Below are positions 1 through 6,633 of a stretch of 11,363 nt of DNA, one piece after another. Each line of letters opens with the position of its first letter. Position 1 is the stretch's first letter. The DNA comes from Spirochaetaceae bacterium (GTDB taxonomy: Bacteria > Spirochaetota > Spirochaetia > SZUA-6 > Bin103). Under the pieces are notes generated by a model, which did not search any database, had not been told where the DNA came from, and saw only the letters and a list, made by a program, of their open reading frames with translations. The DNA is taken from positions 1 to 11,363 of the forward strand of contig JAPPNY010000101.1 in the NCBI GenBank assembly GCA_028818385.1, read 5' to 3'. The position numbers were made by a program, and so were the translations under genes.

Positions 1-10
1 CTCCTGGCCA

Positions 11-54
11 GGGTTACACCTTAACCACCTGTCCAGTTTTCCGGGACCACCTCA
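11..54 (-). mobile_element. Terminal sequence of an insertion sequence lying to the left (partial)
   Basis: Two blocks here recur in inverted orientation at the right edge of the window. Block 1 is GGGTTACACCTTA-A-CC at 11-26. Block 2 is CTGTCCA-N5-CCGGGACCACCTCA at 29-54, with 21 of 26 positions identical to the other copy. Similarity stops sharply at position 54, on the side facing the genes, and runs to the window edge on the other side. The element body should therefore lie to the left. Read leftwards the tip begins TGAGGTGGTCCCGG and contains TGGACAG, which resembles ends of the IS3 family; that assignment is from memory of family ends and is tentative. The first bases, read leftwards, end in AGGAG, a possible ribosome binding site for a transposase just outside. 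No transposase is visible. Confidence 0.55.
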
Positions 55-116
55 CTGGTCTCGCTGGCGATCCACGAGCTGAGCTCCGTCTGGCCGCAGG
101 CGCACGGGACCGGAAG

Positions 117-1148
117 ATGAACGCTCCATGCCGACCGCTTGCCGGACAGGCTGCCGTGGTCGCCGGGGCCACGCGCGGCGCCGGCCGCGGCATCGCCCGC
201 ATGCTGGGGGCGGCAGGGGCGACCGTCTACTGCACGGGCCGCAGCGTGGAAGGGAACCCCGCGACCGCGGGGCGCACCGAGACGATCGACGAGACGGCGG
301 CAATGATCGCCGCGGAAGGTGGCCGCAGCATCGCTATCCGCACCGACCACACCGTGGAGCGGGAGGTGGAACGGCTGTTCGGACGGATCCGCGCCGAGCA
401 GGGCCGGCTTGACGTGCTGGTAAATGACATCTGGGGCGGCGACGAGCTGAGCGAGTGGGGATTGCCGTTCTGGGAGCTGTCCACGGCCAGGGGGCTGGCG
501 ATGCTGGAGCGGGCCGTGCACAGCCACATCATCACCAGCCGCCACGCCGCGCCGCTGATGGTCGAACGCAACGCCGGACTCATCGTGGAGGTGACCGACG
601 GCGACACCCTCGGATACCGCGGCAACCTGTTCTACGACCTGGCCAAGAACGCGGTGATCCGGCTCGCCTACGCCATGGCGGCGGACCTGCACGCGCACCG
701 CGTGACCGCGTTGGCGATCACGCCCGGGTTTCTGCGCTCCGAGGCGGTGCTCGACGGACTCGGCGTCACCGAGGCGAACTGGCGGGACGGCATCAAGGCC
801 GACCCCTACTTCGCGGAGTCCGAGACCCCCTGCTACGTCGGCCGCGCCGTGGCGGCGCTCGCCGCCGATCCGCACGTTGCGGACAAGAGCGGCGGCCTGT
901 TGTCGAGCTGGGCGCTGGCGAAGGAGTACGGCTTCACCGACCTGGACGGCCGCCGCCCCGACTGGGGAACGTTCTTCGTGCGCAAGGTGCACGAGATCGT
1001 GCACCGGGACTCACCGCCCAACGAGATGGACGTGTTCGTGGTCCGGACCCGGCTCCGCCAGGCCGAACTCGACTCGTCCGCCGTCCGGGAAGCCGCCCAC
1101 CTTCGCGCCTGGCTCGAACAGTCATCGAACCAGGGAGTGTGCGACTAG
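117..1148 (+). CDS. SDR family NAD(P)-dependent oxidoreductase
   Basis: A 343-residue short-chain dehydrogenase/reductase, expected to oxidise or reduce a hydroxyl/carbonyl group with NAD(P)H in the cytoplasm; the substrate is unknown. The Rossmann glycine motif G17-ATR-G21-A-G23 lies near the N-terminus, an NDIWGG segment at 103-108 replaces the usual NNAG, and the active-site Y173-x3-K177 (YDLAK) is intact. The residue 13 before the tyrosine, normally serine, is Thr160 in the segment EVTDGD. A C-terminal extension beyond about residue 265 (YGFTDLDGRRPDWG) matches a recognisable SDR subfamily in which this TDGD form and extension are usual. The ATG at 117 is the first start that includes the whole Rossmann strand; GGAAG directly abuts it, so the ribosome site is poor. 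The gene begins 62 bp from the left IS end and converges on higA with a 3-bp gap. Confidence 0.9.
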   Translation: MNAPCRPLAGQAAVVAGATRGAGRGIARMLGAAGATVYCTGRSVEGNPATAGRTETIDETAAMIAAEGGRSIAIRTDHTVEREVERLFGRIRAEQGRLDVLVNDIWGGDELSEWGLPFWELSTARGLAMLERAVHSHIITSRHAAPLMVERNAGLIVEVTDGDTLGYRGNLFYDLAKNAVIRLAYAMAADLHAHRVTALAITPGFLRSEAVLDGLGVTEANWRDGIKADPYFAESETPCYVGRAVAALAADPHVADKSGGLLSSWALAKEYGFTDLDGRRPDWGTFFVRKVHEIVHRDSPPNEMDVFVVRTRLRQAELDSSAVREAAHLRAWLEQSSNQGVCD

Positions 1149-1151
1149 CGT

Positions 1152-1454
1152 TTACGACGCTGCCCTGTCGATGGCTTGGTGCAGGTCCCAATCCGCCTGG
1201 AGCCGCATCCAGAACTGTGGCGAGGTCTTGAACAGGCTCGACAATCGCAGTGCGGTGTCCGTGGTGATTCGTCGTTTGCCGCGCACGACTTCGTTGAGAC
1301 GGTTTACCGATACCCCCAACTCCTTCGCGGCGTCTGCCTGACTCAACCCGAGGGGTTTGATGAACTCTTCCAGCAGCATTTCGCCCGGAGGAATCGTCGG
1401 TCCCCGCCAACTCGGATCTCTAGTGATAGTCTTCGACTCTGACCTCGTAGGCAT
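1152..1454 (-). CDS. higA: HigA family antitoxin (type II toxin-antitoxin)
   Basis: A 100-residue antitoxin of the HigA/XRE family. The typical opening PPGEMLLEEFIKPLGLS (residues 22-38) leads into a helix-turn-helix (about 36-64) with LSQADAAKELGVS as the first helix pair and NRLNEVVRGKRRIT as the recognition helix and its tail. The C-terminal FWMRLQADWDLHQA (81-94) is the usual dimer/toxin-contact end of the family. The protein should bind and neutralise HigB and repress the operon by binding the palindrome upstream of higB. The start is supported by GGGAGG about six bases before the ATG. The reading frame overlaps the end of higB by 35 bases, the usual toxin-first order of higBA, which points to coupled translation. 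Third codon positions look less GC-rich, by eye, than in the neighbouring hydrolase genes, consistent with acquisition by transfer. Confidence 0.93.
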   Translation of the reverse strand: MPTRSESKTITRDPSWRGPTIPPGEMLLEEFIKPLGLSQADAAKELGVSVNRLNEVVRGKRRITTDTALRLSSLFKTSPQFWMRLQADWDLHQAIDRAAS

Positions 1455-1710
1455 CGCCGTCCTCCCATCGAAAGGTCACACGATACTGATCGTTGATCCG
1501 TATGCTGTGTTGCCCTGACCGTGCGCCTCTCAACCGCTCCAGTCGATTGCCGGCCGGAATACGAAGATCCTCGAGCCGGACCGCGACGTCGAGCGCCTTC
1601 AGCTTCCGTTGCGCAACGCGCCAGATGTCACGCGGGATTCGTCTCGCGTGACGCGTATCGAACTCGCGGAACAGGTCCACGGTCGTCTCATCGGCGAACG
1701 ACTGAATCAT
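1420..1710 (-). CDS. higB: HigB/RelE-like toxin (type II toxin-antitoxin)
   Basis: A 96-residue toxin of the RelE/ParE superfamily, HigB branch, which typically cuts mRNA on the ribosome. The family pattern is complete: FADETT at the N-terminus, KLKALDVAVRLEDLRIP (residues 36-52), NRLERLRGARSGQHSIRIN (55-73), DQYRVTFRW and the C-terminal VEDYH. The basic residues of the GARSGQ-SIRIN strand pair and the terminal tyrosine-histidine are where the family places its catalytic surface. I chose the ATG at 1710 because the protein family starts at M-I-x-S-F; an upstream ATG at 1755 would place the operator palindrome inside the coding region. The ribosome site is weak (GGTGTCGGTGGC before the ATG), which would keep toxin translation low relative to antitoxin. 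It forms one operon with higA, which overlaps its last 35 bases. Confidence 0.93.
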   Translation of the reverse strand: MIQSFADETTVDLFREFDTRHARRIPRDIWRVAQRKLKALDVAVRLEDLRIPAGNRLERLRGARSGQHSIRINDQYRVTFRWEDGDAYEVRVEDYH

Positions 1711-1722
1711 GCCACCGACACC

Positions 1723-1746
1723 TACACGATACACGTGTAGCGTGTA
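1723..1746. promoter_or_regulatory. Palindromic operator of higBA
   Basis: A 24-bp inverted repeat centred between 1734 and 1735, with 11 of 12 base pairs matching. It reads TACACG-A-TACACG from the left, then TGTA-G-CGTGTA. Each half therefore contains two copies of TACACG spaced by one base. It lies 12 bp upstream of the higB start, where HigA-type antitoxins normally bind to repress their own operon. The symmetry is seen directly; binding by this HigA is inferred from the family. I could not assign -35 and -10 boxes with confidence. Confidence 0.75.
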
Positions 1747-1777
1747 TCTACGCAACTCACGCTGCGGTCCGCGAGCC

Positions 1778-3379
1778 CTATGCCGGGTCGTATGTAATCA
1801 GCAGTTCCACCCCATCGATCCGGAGCGGCTCGTCCGGCTCTCCGGCCCGCTCGTCCAGGACGACCCGCAGCCGGTTGGCGCCTTGGTGGGCCGGTACCTC
1901 ACCGCAGATGAGCTGTTGGCCGCTCGCCTCGCAGGCCAGAGGCTGACCGTCAAGCTCCACGCGCAGCCGGTCGGTTCCCTCCCGGTAGCCGGCCAGGGTG
2001 ATCCTGAGGACCACGCCGGCGAGCGCACCGTCGCTCCTGGCTCCGTCCAGGTCGTCGGCGACGGTCAGGTCGATCTCCGCGGCCTGACCGGGTTCGGCAA
2101 GGTCGACCGGCAGGGGCTCGTCCGGCCCACCGCTTCTGCGGTCCACGTCGTGCGCGACCACGTAGTGCTTGTCCTTGCGCGCGATGCCTTCGCGGTCGCC
2201 GATCTCGGTGAGGATCCGGTACTCGTCGGGGTTGAACAGCGGCACGTCGTCGAGGCCGATGTGCTCCTCCACCGAGTGGTGCTGGATGCCCGTGCAATGA
2301 CAGTCGTAGTTGAACACGTGGATGGCGTCGACGCCGGCGTGCCACAGCCCGGCGGCCGCCGCGCGGAACATCGGCACCGAGGCGCGCGGGTTGCGCTTGC
2401 CGTCCCTGTCCGGGTAGGCGGTGTAGTACGGGACCCAGAGGTCCGAGGTGCCGCCGTACACCTCGCACCCATGCTCGTGGCCGAGCGCCACCATGCCGCT
2501 CACGTCCGGGGTCATGTTCAGGTAGCCGCGCACGGCCGGCGCCAGCGCGTCCACCAGCCCCTCGGCAGCCCAGGTGCGCACGTCCATGCCGATCGCCAGG
2601 CACTGCTCCTCGCTCGGCAGCACCCGCGCCAGCAGCGTCAGCTCCCGACCCTTGGCCGCCCCGGCCCTCTGCACGACCGCGCGTACCTCGCGCATCATCT
2701 CGGTCAGGTACGGCGCTCCAGCGCGCTCGCGGCCCTCCTTGAAGTACATGGGGTGGCTGAGGAAGTCGAGCTCGAAGCCATCGATGTCGTAACCCCTGCA
2801 CAGCTCCTCGATCACGTCGACCTTGAGCTGGCGCACCTCGTCGATGGAGAAGTCGAACGCCCAACTGAAGCCGTCCGAGGGCTGTCCCGGCCGCGGGTAG
2901 CGCCGCTTGTAGCGCTCCGGCGCCTCATGGCCCAGGCGCACGTGCGGGCGCGCGAGCTCCCAGCGGGTGCGCAGCGACGGCCACCGCTCCGACCAGTCCT
3001 TGTGGATGTCGTTCATGCGCATGCTCGGCCAGAACTTCATGCCGGCGGCGTGGGCGCGCTCCGCCCACACGGTCACGGGGTCGTTGCCGGACTGGATGAG
3101 CCCGCGAATGTTGTCCGCCCAGCGGCGGAAGTTCTGGCTCTCGAACTCGTCGTCGGGCGTGTCGAAGCCGTACACCTCGCCGATCTTCGTGTCGTGGCAG
3201 AAGAACGACCCCTCGGAGACGCAGCCGATGTACACGTCCACCTGTGTGCCGGCCAGCGAGTCGATGACGCGGCAGAGCTGGTCGCGGGTGATCGGCGGCT
3301 CGAACGCGTAGACCGCGGCGGAGCCGCCGTCGCTGTTGAACAGGAGCCGGGGGCGGTCAGGATCGGTGAACTGCGACAT
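1778..3379 (-). CDS. TIM-barrel glycoside-hydrolase-like protein, divergent paralogue
   Basis: A 533-residue protein with an N-terminal TIM-barrel-like domain (about 10-400) and a C-terminal beta-sandwich (about 432-530). Segments shared with the two rightward paralogues mark the barrel strands: RLLFNSDG (11-18), SMRMNDIH (119-126), IDGFELDF (199-206), DVRTWAAEGL (266-275) and FNYD (356-359). Glu203 and Asp205 at the end of the DGFELDF strand are the best candidates for catalytic acids, by analogy with GHL10-like and other barrel hydrolases; this is inference. It lacks the Asp/His-rich insertion (DDDLSWRG to HIHG) of the other two and instead carries GSFFCHDTKIGEVYGFDTP (57-75), so its substrate probably differs. 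The ATG at 3379 is preceded by AGGAGGG at good spacing; an ATG 29 codons upstream would run into the neighbouring gene's control region. No signal peptide is seen. It has no propeller partner on its own strand. Confidence 0.8.
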   Translation of the reverse strand: MSQFTDPDRPRLLFNSDGGSAAVYAFEPPITRDQLCRVIDSLAGTQVDVYIGCVSEGSFFCHDTKIGEVYGFDTPDDEFESQNFRRWADNIRGLIQSGNDPVTVWAERAHAAGMKFWPSMRMNDIHKDWSERWPSLRTRWELARPHVRLGHEAPERYKRRYPRPGQPSDGFSWAFDFSIDEVRQLKVDVIEELCRGYDIDGFELDFLSHPMYFKEGRERAGAPYLTEMMREVRAVVQRAGAAKGRELTLLARVLPSEEQCLAIGMDVRTWAAEGLVDALAPAVRGYLNMTPDVSGMVALGHEHGCEVYGGTSDLWVPYYTAYPDRDGKRNPRASVPMFRAAAAGLWHAGVDAIHVFNYDCHCTGIQHHSVEEHIGLDDVPLFNPDEYRILTEIGDREGIARKDKHYVVAHDVDRRSGGPDEPLPVDLAEPGQAAEIDLTVADDLDGARSDGALAGVVLRITLAGYREGTDRLRVELDGQPLACEASGQQLICGEVPAHQGANRLRVVLDERAGEPDEPLRIDGVELLITYDPA

Positions 3380-3456
3380 CGTATCCCTCCTGGTCACGGA
3401 ACGTGCCGGTGGTTCGCGGAACGGAATCATGGTACACCGGGGCCAGGAGGGTAGCG
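3380..3456. promoter_or_regulatory. Divergent intergenic control region of the hydrolase genes
   Basis: This 77-bp gap separates the starts of two divergently read hydrolase genes, so both promoters must lie in it or in the gene ends. The two ribosome sites form an exact 9-bp inverted pair, CCCTCCTGG (3385-3393) and CCAGGAGGG (3443-3451). Between them, CGGAACG occurs twice (3397-3403 and 3417-3423), 20 bp apart, roughly two helical turns. The second copy is part of a small hairpin-like GTTC-GCG-GAAC (3412-3422). These could be sites for a shared regulator. No convincing -35/-10 pair is visible on either strand. Confidence 0.4.
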
Positions 3457-5097
3457 ATGTCTGCATCCTGGCCGCCGCGCCTGATGTTCAATTCGGACGG
3501 CAACTGGGTGAACAATTACCAGGAGCGGCACGACCCGTCCGACCTCACGCGGATGATCGGCCCGCTCCGCGACGCCGGGGTCGACCTGCTGTCGGTGCTG
3601 ATCGGCATCGACGACGACCTGTCATGGCGAGGCAGCCCGCACGGTCAGCTCTGGTGCGACAACGTCACCGAGTGGGACGTCGACGGCGTGCCCACCGACA
3701 TCCATGGCAACCCGATTTCGGACGGAGCCGTGCACATCCACGGGCGCGCCACCGCCAACCGGAAGGCCACCAACGCCCACGAGGAGCTGTTCAACACGAT
3801 CGCCTCCGTGATCGACGACGGCCACGACCTGATGCAGATCTACGTCGACCGCGCCCACGAGCACGGGTTGCCGGTGTTCGCGTCGATGCGGATGAACGAC
3901 GCCCACACCGATATCGAGGACCGCATGTGGTACGGACGGTCCACGCTGAAGATCGAGCGGCCCGACCTGCTGATCGGTTCGGCCATGCCGGAGGCCAGGC
4001 ACGGCGCCGAGTGGACCTTCAGTTGGATGTGGGACTACGCGCAGGACGAGGTGCGGCAGCGGTTCCTGGGCATCGCGGACGAGACGCTGACCCGCTACGA
4101 CTTCGACGGGCTGGAGTTCGACTTCTGCCGGCAGCCGCCCTACTTCCGCGGCGGCGAGGTCGTGCAGAACATCCCCGTCATGACCGACTTCGTCCGGCAG
4201 GGACGCGACGTCGTGCGGCGGCATTCTCAGCGGCGCGGGCGCGACCTGCGCTTCGTCGTACGCGTCCCCACCAGCATCGGCGAATCGCTGTCCATCGGCA
4301 TCGACACGCTGGCGTGGATCCGCGAGGGGCTGGCCGACGCGTTCGTGATCTCCTCGCCCGGCTACTGCGTGACCAGGGCGGACGTGGCCGCGGCGGTCGA
4401 GGCGGCCGGCGGCGCGGTACCGGTCTACCGCGGGTTCGACGGCAGCACCTACGCGGTCTCGCCGCAGGAGGGCTACGAGCGCAACGCCCCGGCCGTGCTG
4501 CGCGGCGCGGGTCTGAACGGCTACCGCGACGGAGCCGCCGGCATCGCGCTGTTCAACTACGACTACGGCACCCACCGGGCCGGCCCGGTCCCGGGCGACT
4601 ACCACGACCTGACGACCGACCACCTGCAGACGATCCGCGACCTGCGCGAGCCGGAGGCGCTGGCACGGCGCGACCGCTGCTACTACCTGGGAGGCCCGGC
4701 GGCGCCGTCCGGCTGGGGCGACCACCGGCCGGTCCTGCCGCGGAGGCTGGCGCTGCGCGGCCGCGGTGCCAGCGACGGCCACGCCCTGCACGTGACGATC
4801 GTCGACGACCTCGACGCGGGGCGCGCCGACGGCCGCATCAAGCGAACGGAGCTGCGCCTGCGCCTCACGGACTACGAGCAGTCGAAGGAACGCCTGCACC
4901 TGGCGGTCAACGGCCAGCACCTCGCCTTCGAGCCAAACCGCACCATCGCCAACAAGGCCGGCGACGAGTGGCTGGTATTCGACGATCCCGGCCTGCGAAC
5001 GGGCAGCAACGCCGTGCTCCTGATCCTGAACGGCGCTTCGACGCCGAAACCGTGGCCGGTGCTGCATGGCGTCGAAGCGATGGTGGTCTGCTCATGA
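3457..5097 (+). CDS. TIM-barrel glycoside-hydrolase-like protein, copy 1
   Basis: A 546-residue protein, predicted cytoplasmic, with a barrel-like domain (about 7-405) and a C-terminal beta-sandwich (about 424-546). Family signatures are RLMFNSDGNW (8-17), SMRMNDAH (143-150), FDGLEFDF (216-223), IDTLAWIREGLAD (282-294) and FNYDYG (366-371). Glu220 and Asp222 are plausible catalytic acids by position at the end of a barrel strand. A segment rich in Asp, Trp and His (DDDLSWRG at 52-59 through VHIHG at 92-96) follows the second strand and could shape the substrate or metal site. Similar proteins occur widely without an assigned reaction, related to GHL10-type hydrolases. The ATG at 3457 follows AGGAGG by six bases; the ATG at 3403 has no such site. 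Its stop overlaps the next gene's start (ATGA), so it is coupled to the propeller protein. By eye about 70% identical to the copy at 6634. Confidence 0.82.
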   Translation: MSASWPPRLMFNSDGNWVNNYQERHDPSDLTRMIGPLRDAGVDLLSVLIGIDDDLSWRGSPHGQLWCDNVTEWDVDGVPTDIHGNPISDGAVHIHGRATANRKATNAHEELFNTIASVIDDGHDLMQIYVDRAHEHGLPVFASMRMNDAHTDIEDRMWYGRSTLKIERPDLLIGSAMPEARHGAEWTFSWMWDYAQDEVRQRFLGIADETLTRYDFDGLEFDFCRQPPYFRGGEVVQNIPVMTDFVRQGRDVVRRHSQRRGRDLRFVVRVPTSIGESLSIGIDTLAWIREGLADAFVISSPGYCVTRADVAAAVEAAGGAVPVYRGFDGSTYAVSPQEGYERNAPAVLRGAGLNGYRDGAAGIALFNYDYGTHRAGPVPGDYHDLTTDHLQTIRDLREPEALARRDRCYYLGGPAAPSGWGDHRPVLPRRLALRGRGASDGHALHVTIVDDLDAGRADGRIKRTELRLRLTDYEQSKERLHLAVNGQHLAFEPNRTIANKAGDEWLVFDDPGLRTGSNAVLLILNGASTPKPWPVLHGVEAMVVCS

Positions 5098-6596
5098 GTG
5101 CGTTGGACATCGGTACGCGGCGGCAACTCTTCATCGACGGGCGGTTCATCGACTCCAGCGAGGGCGTCTCGCTGACCATGAACCCTCCGGTCCAGCACCC
5201 GGAGCCGGTGGTTGTCGCAGACCGCCCCTGGGAGGAGCTGGGCATCGGCGCCTACAACACGGTGTGGCGGGAGCCCGACGGCGCCTTCCGCATGTGGTAC
5301 GACGCCTGGATGAAAGCCGGCCTGCCCTCCGAGGGCGCCCGTCGCCTCGCCTATGCCGAGTCCGACGACGGCATCCACTGGACGAAGCCGGAGCTCGGGC
5401 TGATCTCCTTCCGCGGCTCGGCGCGCAACAACATCGTCGCGCCGCACATCGAGCGCCAGAGCATGCAGGGCGCCACCGTGTTCCGCGACGACCGCACCCC
5501 GGCCGGGGAGCGCTACAAGCTCTGGACCAAGTTCCGCCCCACCGACGAAGAGGTCGAGGCCGGCGCGCTGCAGGGGCTGTGGGCCATGCACTCGCCGGAC
5601 GGCATCCATTGGGAGACCTATCCCGATCAGCCCAACCCGCGCGACGCCATGTGCGACGTGCAGAACATGCTGTTCTGGGACGACCGGCTTGAGCTCTACG
5701 TCGGCTACATCCGCGTCCGGGACACCCAGATCGTCGACGAGGCGGCGGAGGCGGCGGGCCGCGGCAGCTACCGGTGCGTCGGCCGCATCACCTCCCCCGA
5801 CTTCCGGGAGTGGTCGCCGCTGGAGGTCGTCTTCGAGGCCGACGCCCAGGACCTGGGCATCCCCGTGCCGTGGCAGCGCGACGATCCGCGCCCGAACATC
5901 GACTTCTACACCAACTGCGCGATGAAGTACCCGTGGGCCGAGGACGTCTACCTGATGCTGCCGTCGGCCTTCTACCACTGGGGCGAGAACGACTTTCCCG
6001 CGACCATGGACGTGCAGCTCCTGACCAGCCGGGACGGGGTCCGCTGGAGCCGCGCGGGCGCCCGCAAGCCGTTCCTGCGGCGCGGGCTAGACGGGACCAA
6101 CACCAGCGGCATGCTGTACGCGAACCCGTGGCTGGTCCCGGTGGGAGACGAGCTGTGGGTGTACTACGCCGGCATGAAGCGCCTGCACGGCGGACCGGTG
6201 GAGAGCGAGGACGAGCGCAAGCTGGGCAAGCACTCGGGCATCTTCCGCGCGTCGCTGCGGCGCGACGGGTTCATCTCCGCCGACGCCGACTACGGCGGCG
6301 GCGAGTTGACCACCCCGCCGGTGCGCTTCTCCGGGCGCACGCTCACGCTCAACTGCGACGCCGGCGCCGGCGGCTGGCTGAAGGTCGAGCTGCTCGATGC
6401 CGAGGGGCATCCGCTGCCTGGGTTCGAGCTCGACGCCGCGGACGCCGTGCTGGGCAACGGGGTGAGCAAGCCGGTCACCTGGCAGGGGTCGGACGATCGG
6501 AGATCGGGCGACGTTAGCAGTGCCGCCGGCCGGCCGGTGCGGCTGCGGTTCGTGATGCGCGACGTGAAGCTGTACGCGTTCCAGTTCGGGAGCTGA
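5094..6596 (+). CDS. Five-bladed beta-propeller glycoside-hydrolase-like protein, copy 1
   Basis: A 500-residue protein resembling the GH32/GH43/GH130-type five-bladed propellers, with no signal peptide. It opens with IGTRRQLFIDGRFID (6-20) and VWREPDGAFRMWYDAW (57-72), typical of this uncharacterised group. Blade motifs S-x-D-x-x-x-W recur four times: SDDGIHW (90-96), SPDGIHW (167-173), SPDFREW (234-240) and SRDGVRW (312-318). Acidic candidates facing a central pocket include Asp188 in DVQNMLFW and Asp306 in TMDVQLL; this assignment is inferred. From about 395 to the end there is a beta-sandwich with GGGELTTPPVRFSG, CDAGAGGWLKVELLDAEGHP and RPVRLRFVMRDVKLYAFQF, a common accessory domain of these proteins. 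The ATG overlaps the stop of the preceding barrel gene (ATGA) and has no ribosome site of its own, so translation probably depends on reinitiation. The partner enzyme is the upstream barrel protein. Confidence 0.82.
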   Translation: MSALDIGTRRQLFIDGRFIDSSEGVSLTMNPPVQHPEPVVVADRPWEELGIGAYNTVWREPDGAFRMWYDAWMKAGLPSEGARRLAYAESDDGIHWTKPELGLISFRGSARNNIVAPHIERQSMQGATVFRDDRTPAGERYKLWTKFRPTDEEVEAGALQGLWAMHSPDGIHWETYPDQPNPRDAMCDVQNMLFWDDRLELYVGYIRVRDTQIVDEAAEAAGRGSYRCVGRITSPDFREWSPLEVVFEADAQDLGIPVPWQRDDPRPNIDFYTNCAMKYPWAEDVYLMLPSAFYHWGENDFPATMDVQLLTSRDGVRWSRAGARKPFLRRGLDGTNTSGMLYANPWLVPVGDELWVYYAGMKRLHGGPVESEDERKLGKHSGIFRASLRRDGFISADADYGGGELTTPPVRFSGRTLTLNCDAGAGGWLKVELLDAEGHPLPGFELDAADAVLGNGVSKPVTWQGSDDRRSGDVSSAAGRPVRLRFVMRDVKLYAFQFGS

Positions 6597-6633
6597 CGCG
6601 GCCCTGCGGGAAGGGGCTGCAGGGAGGATGACG

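Noticed and set aside
1711..1755. Longer higB beginning at an ATG at 1755
   Set aside because: The extra 15 residues are not part of the HigB family, and this start would put the operator palindrome inside the coding sequence.
3385..3451. CCCTCCTGG / CCAGGAGGG inverted pair as a regulator site
   Set aside because: It is explained by the two divergent ribosome binding sites, which are the same motif on opposite strands.
1709..3454. Long open frame on the plus strand opposite the leftward barrel gene
   Set aside because: It is the antisense of a clearly conserved protein, and its translation is Val/His/Arg/Ala-rich low-complexity sequence with no domain. Such frames are expected in GC-rich DNA.
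3336..5093. Upstream in-frame extension of the first propeller gene through the barrel gene
   Set aside because: The extension is an Arg/Pro/Ala-rich out-of-frame reading of the barrel gene. Recognisable propeller sequence begins at the ATG at 5094, where the ATGA overlap sits. The same applies to 7248-8324 ahead of the second propeller.
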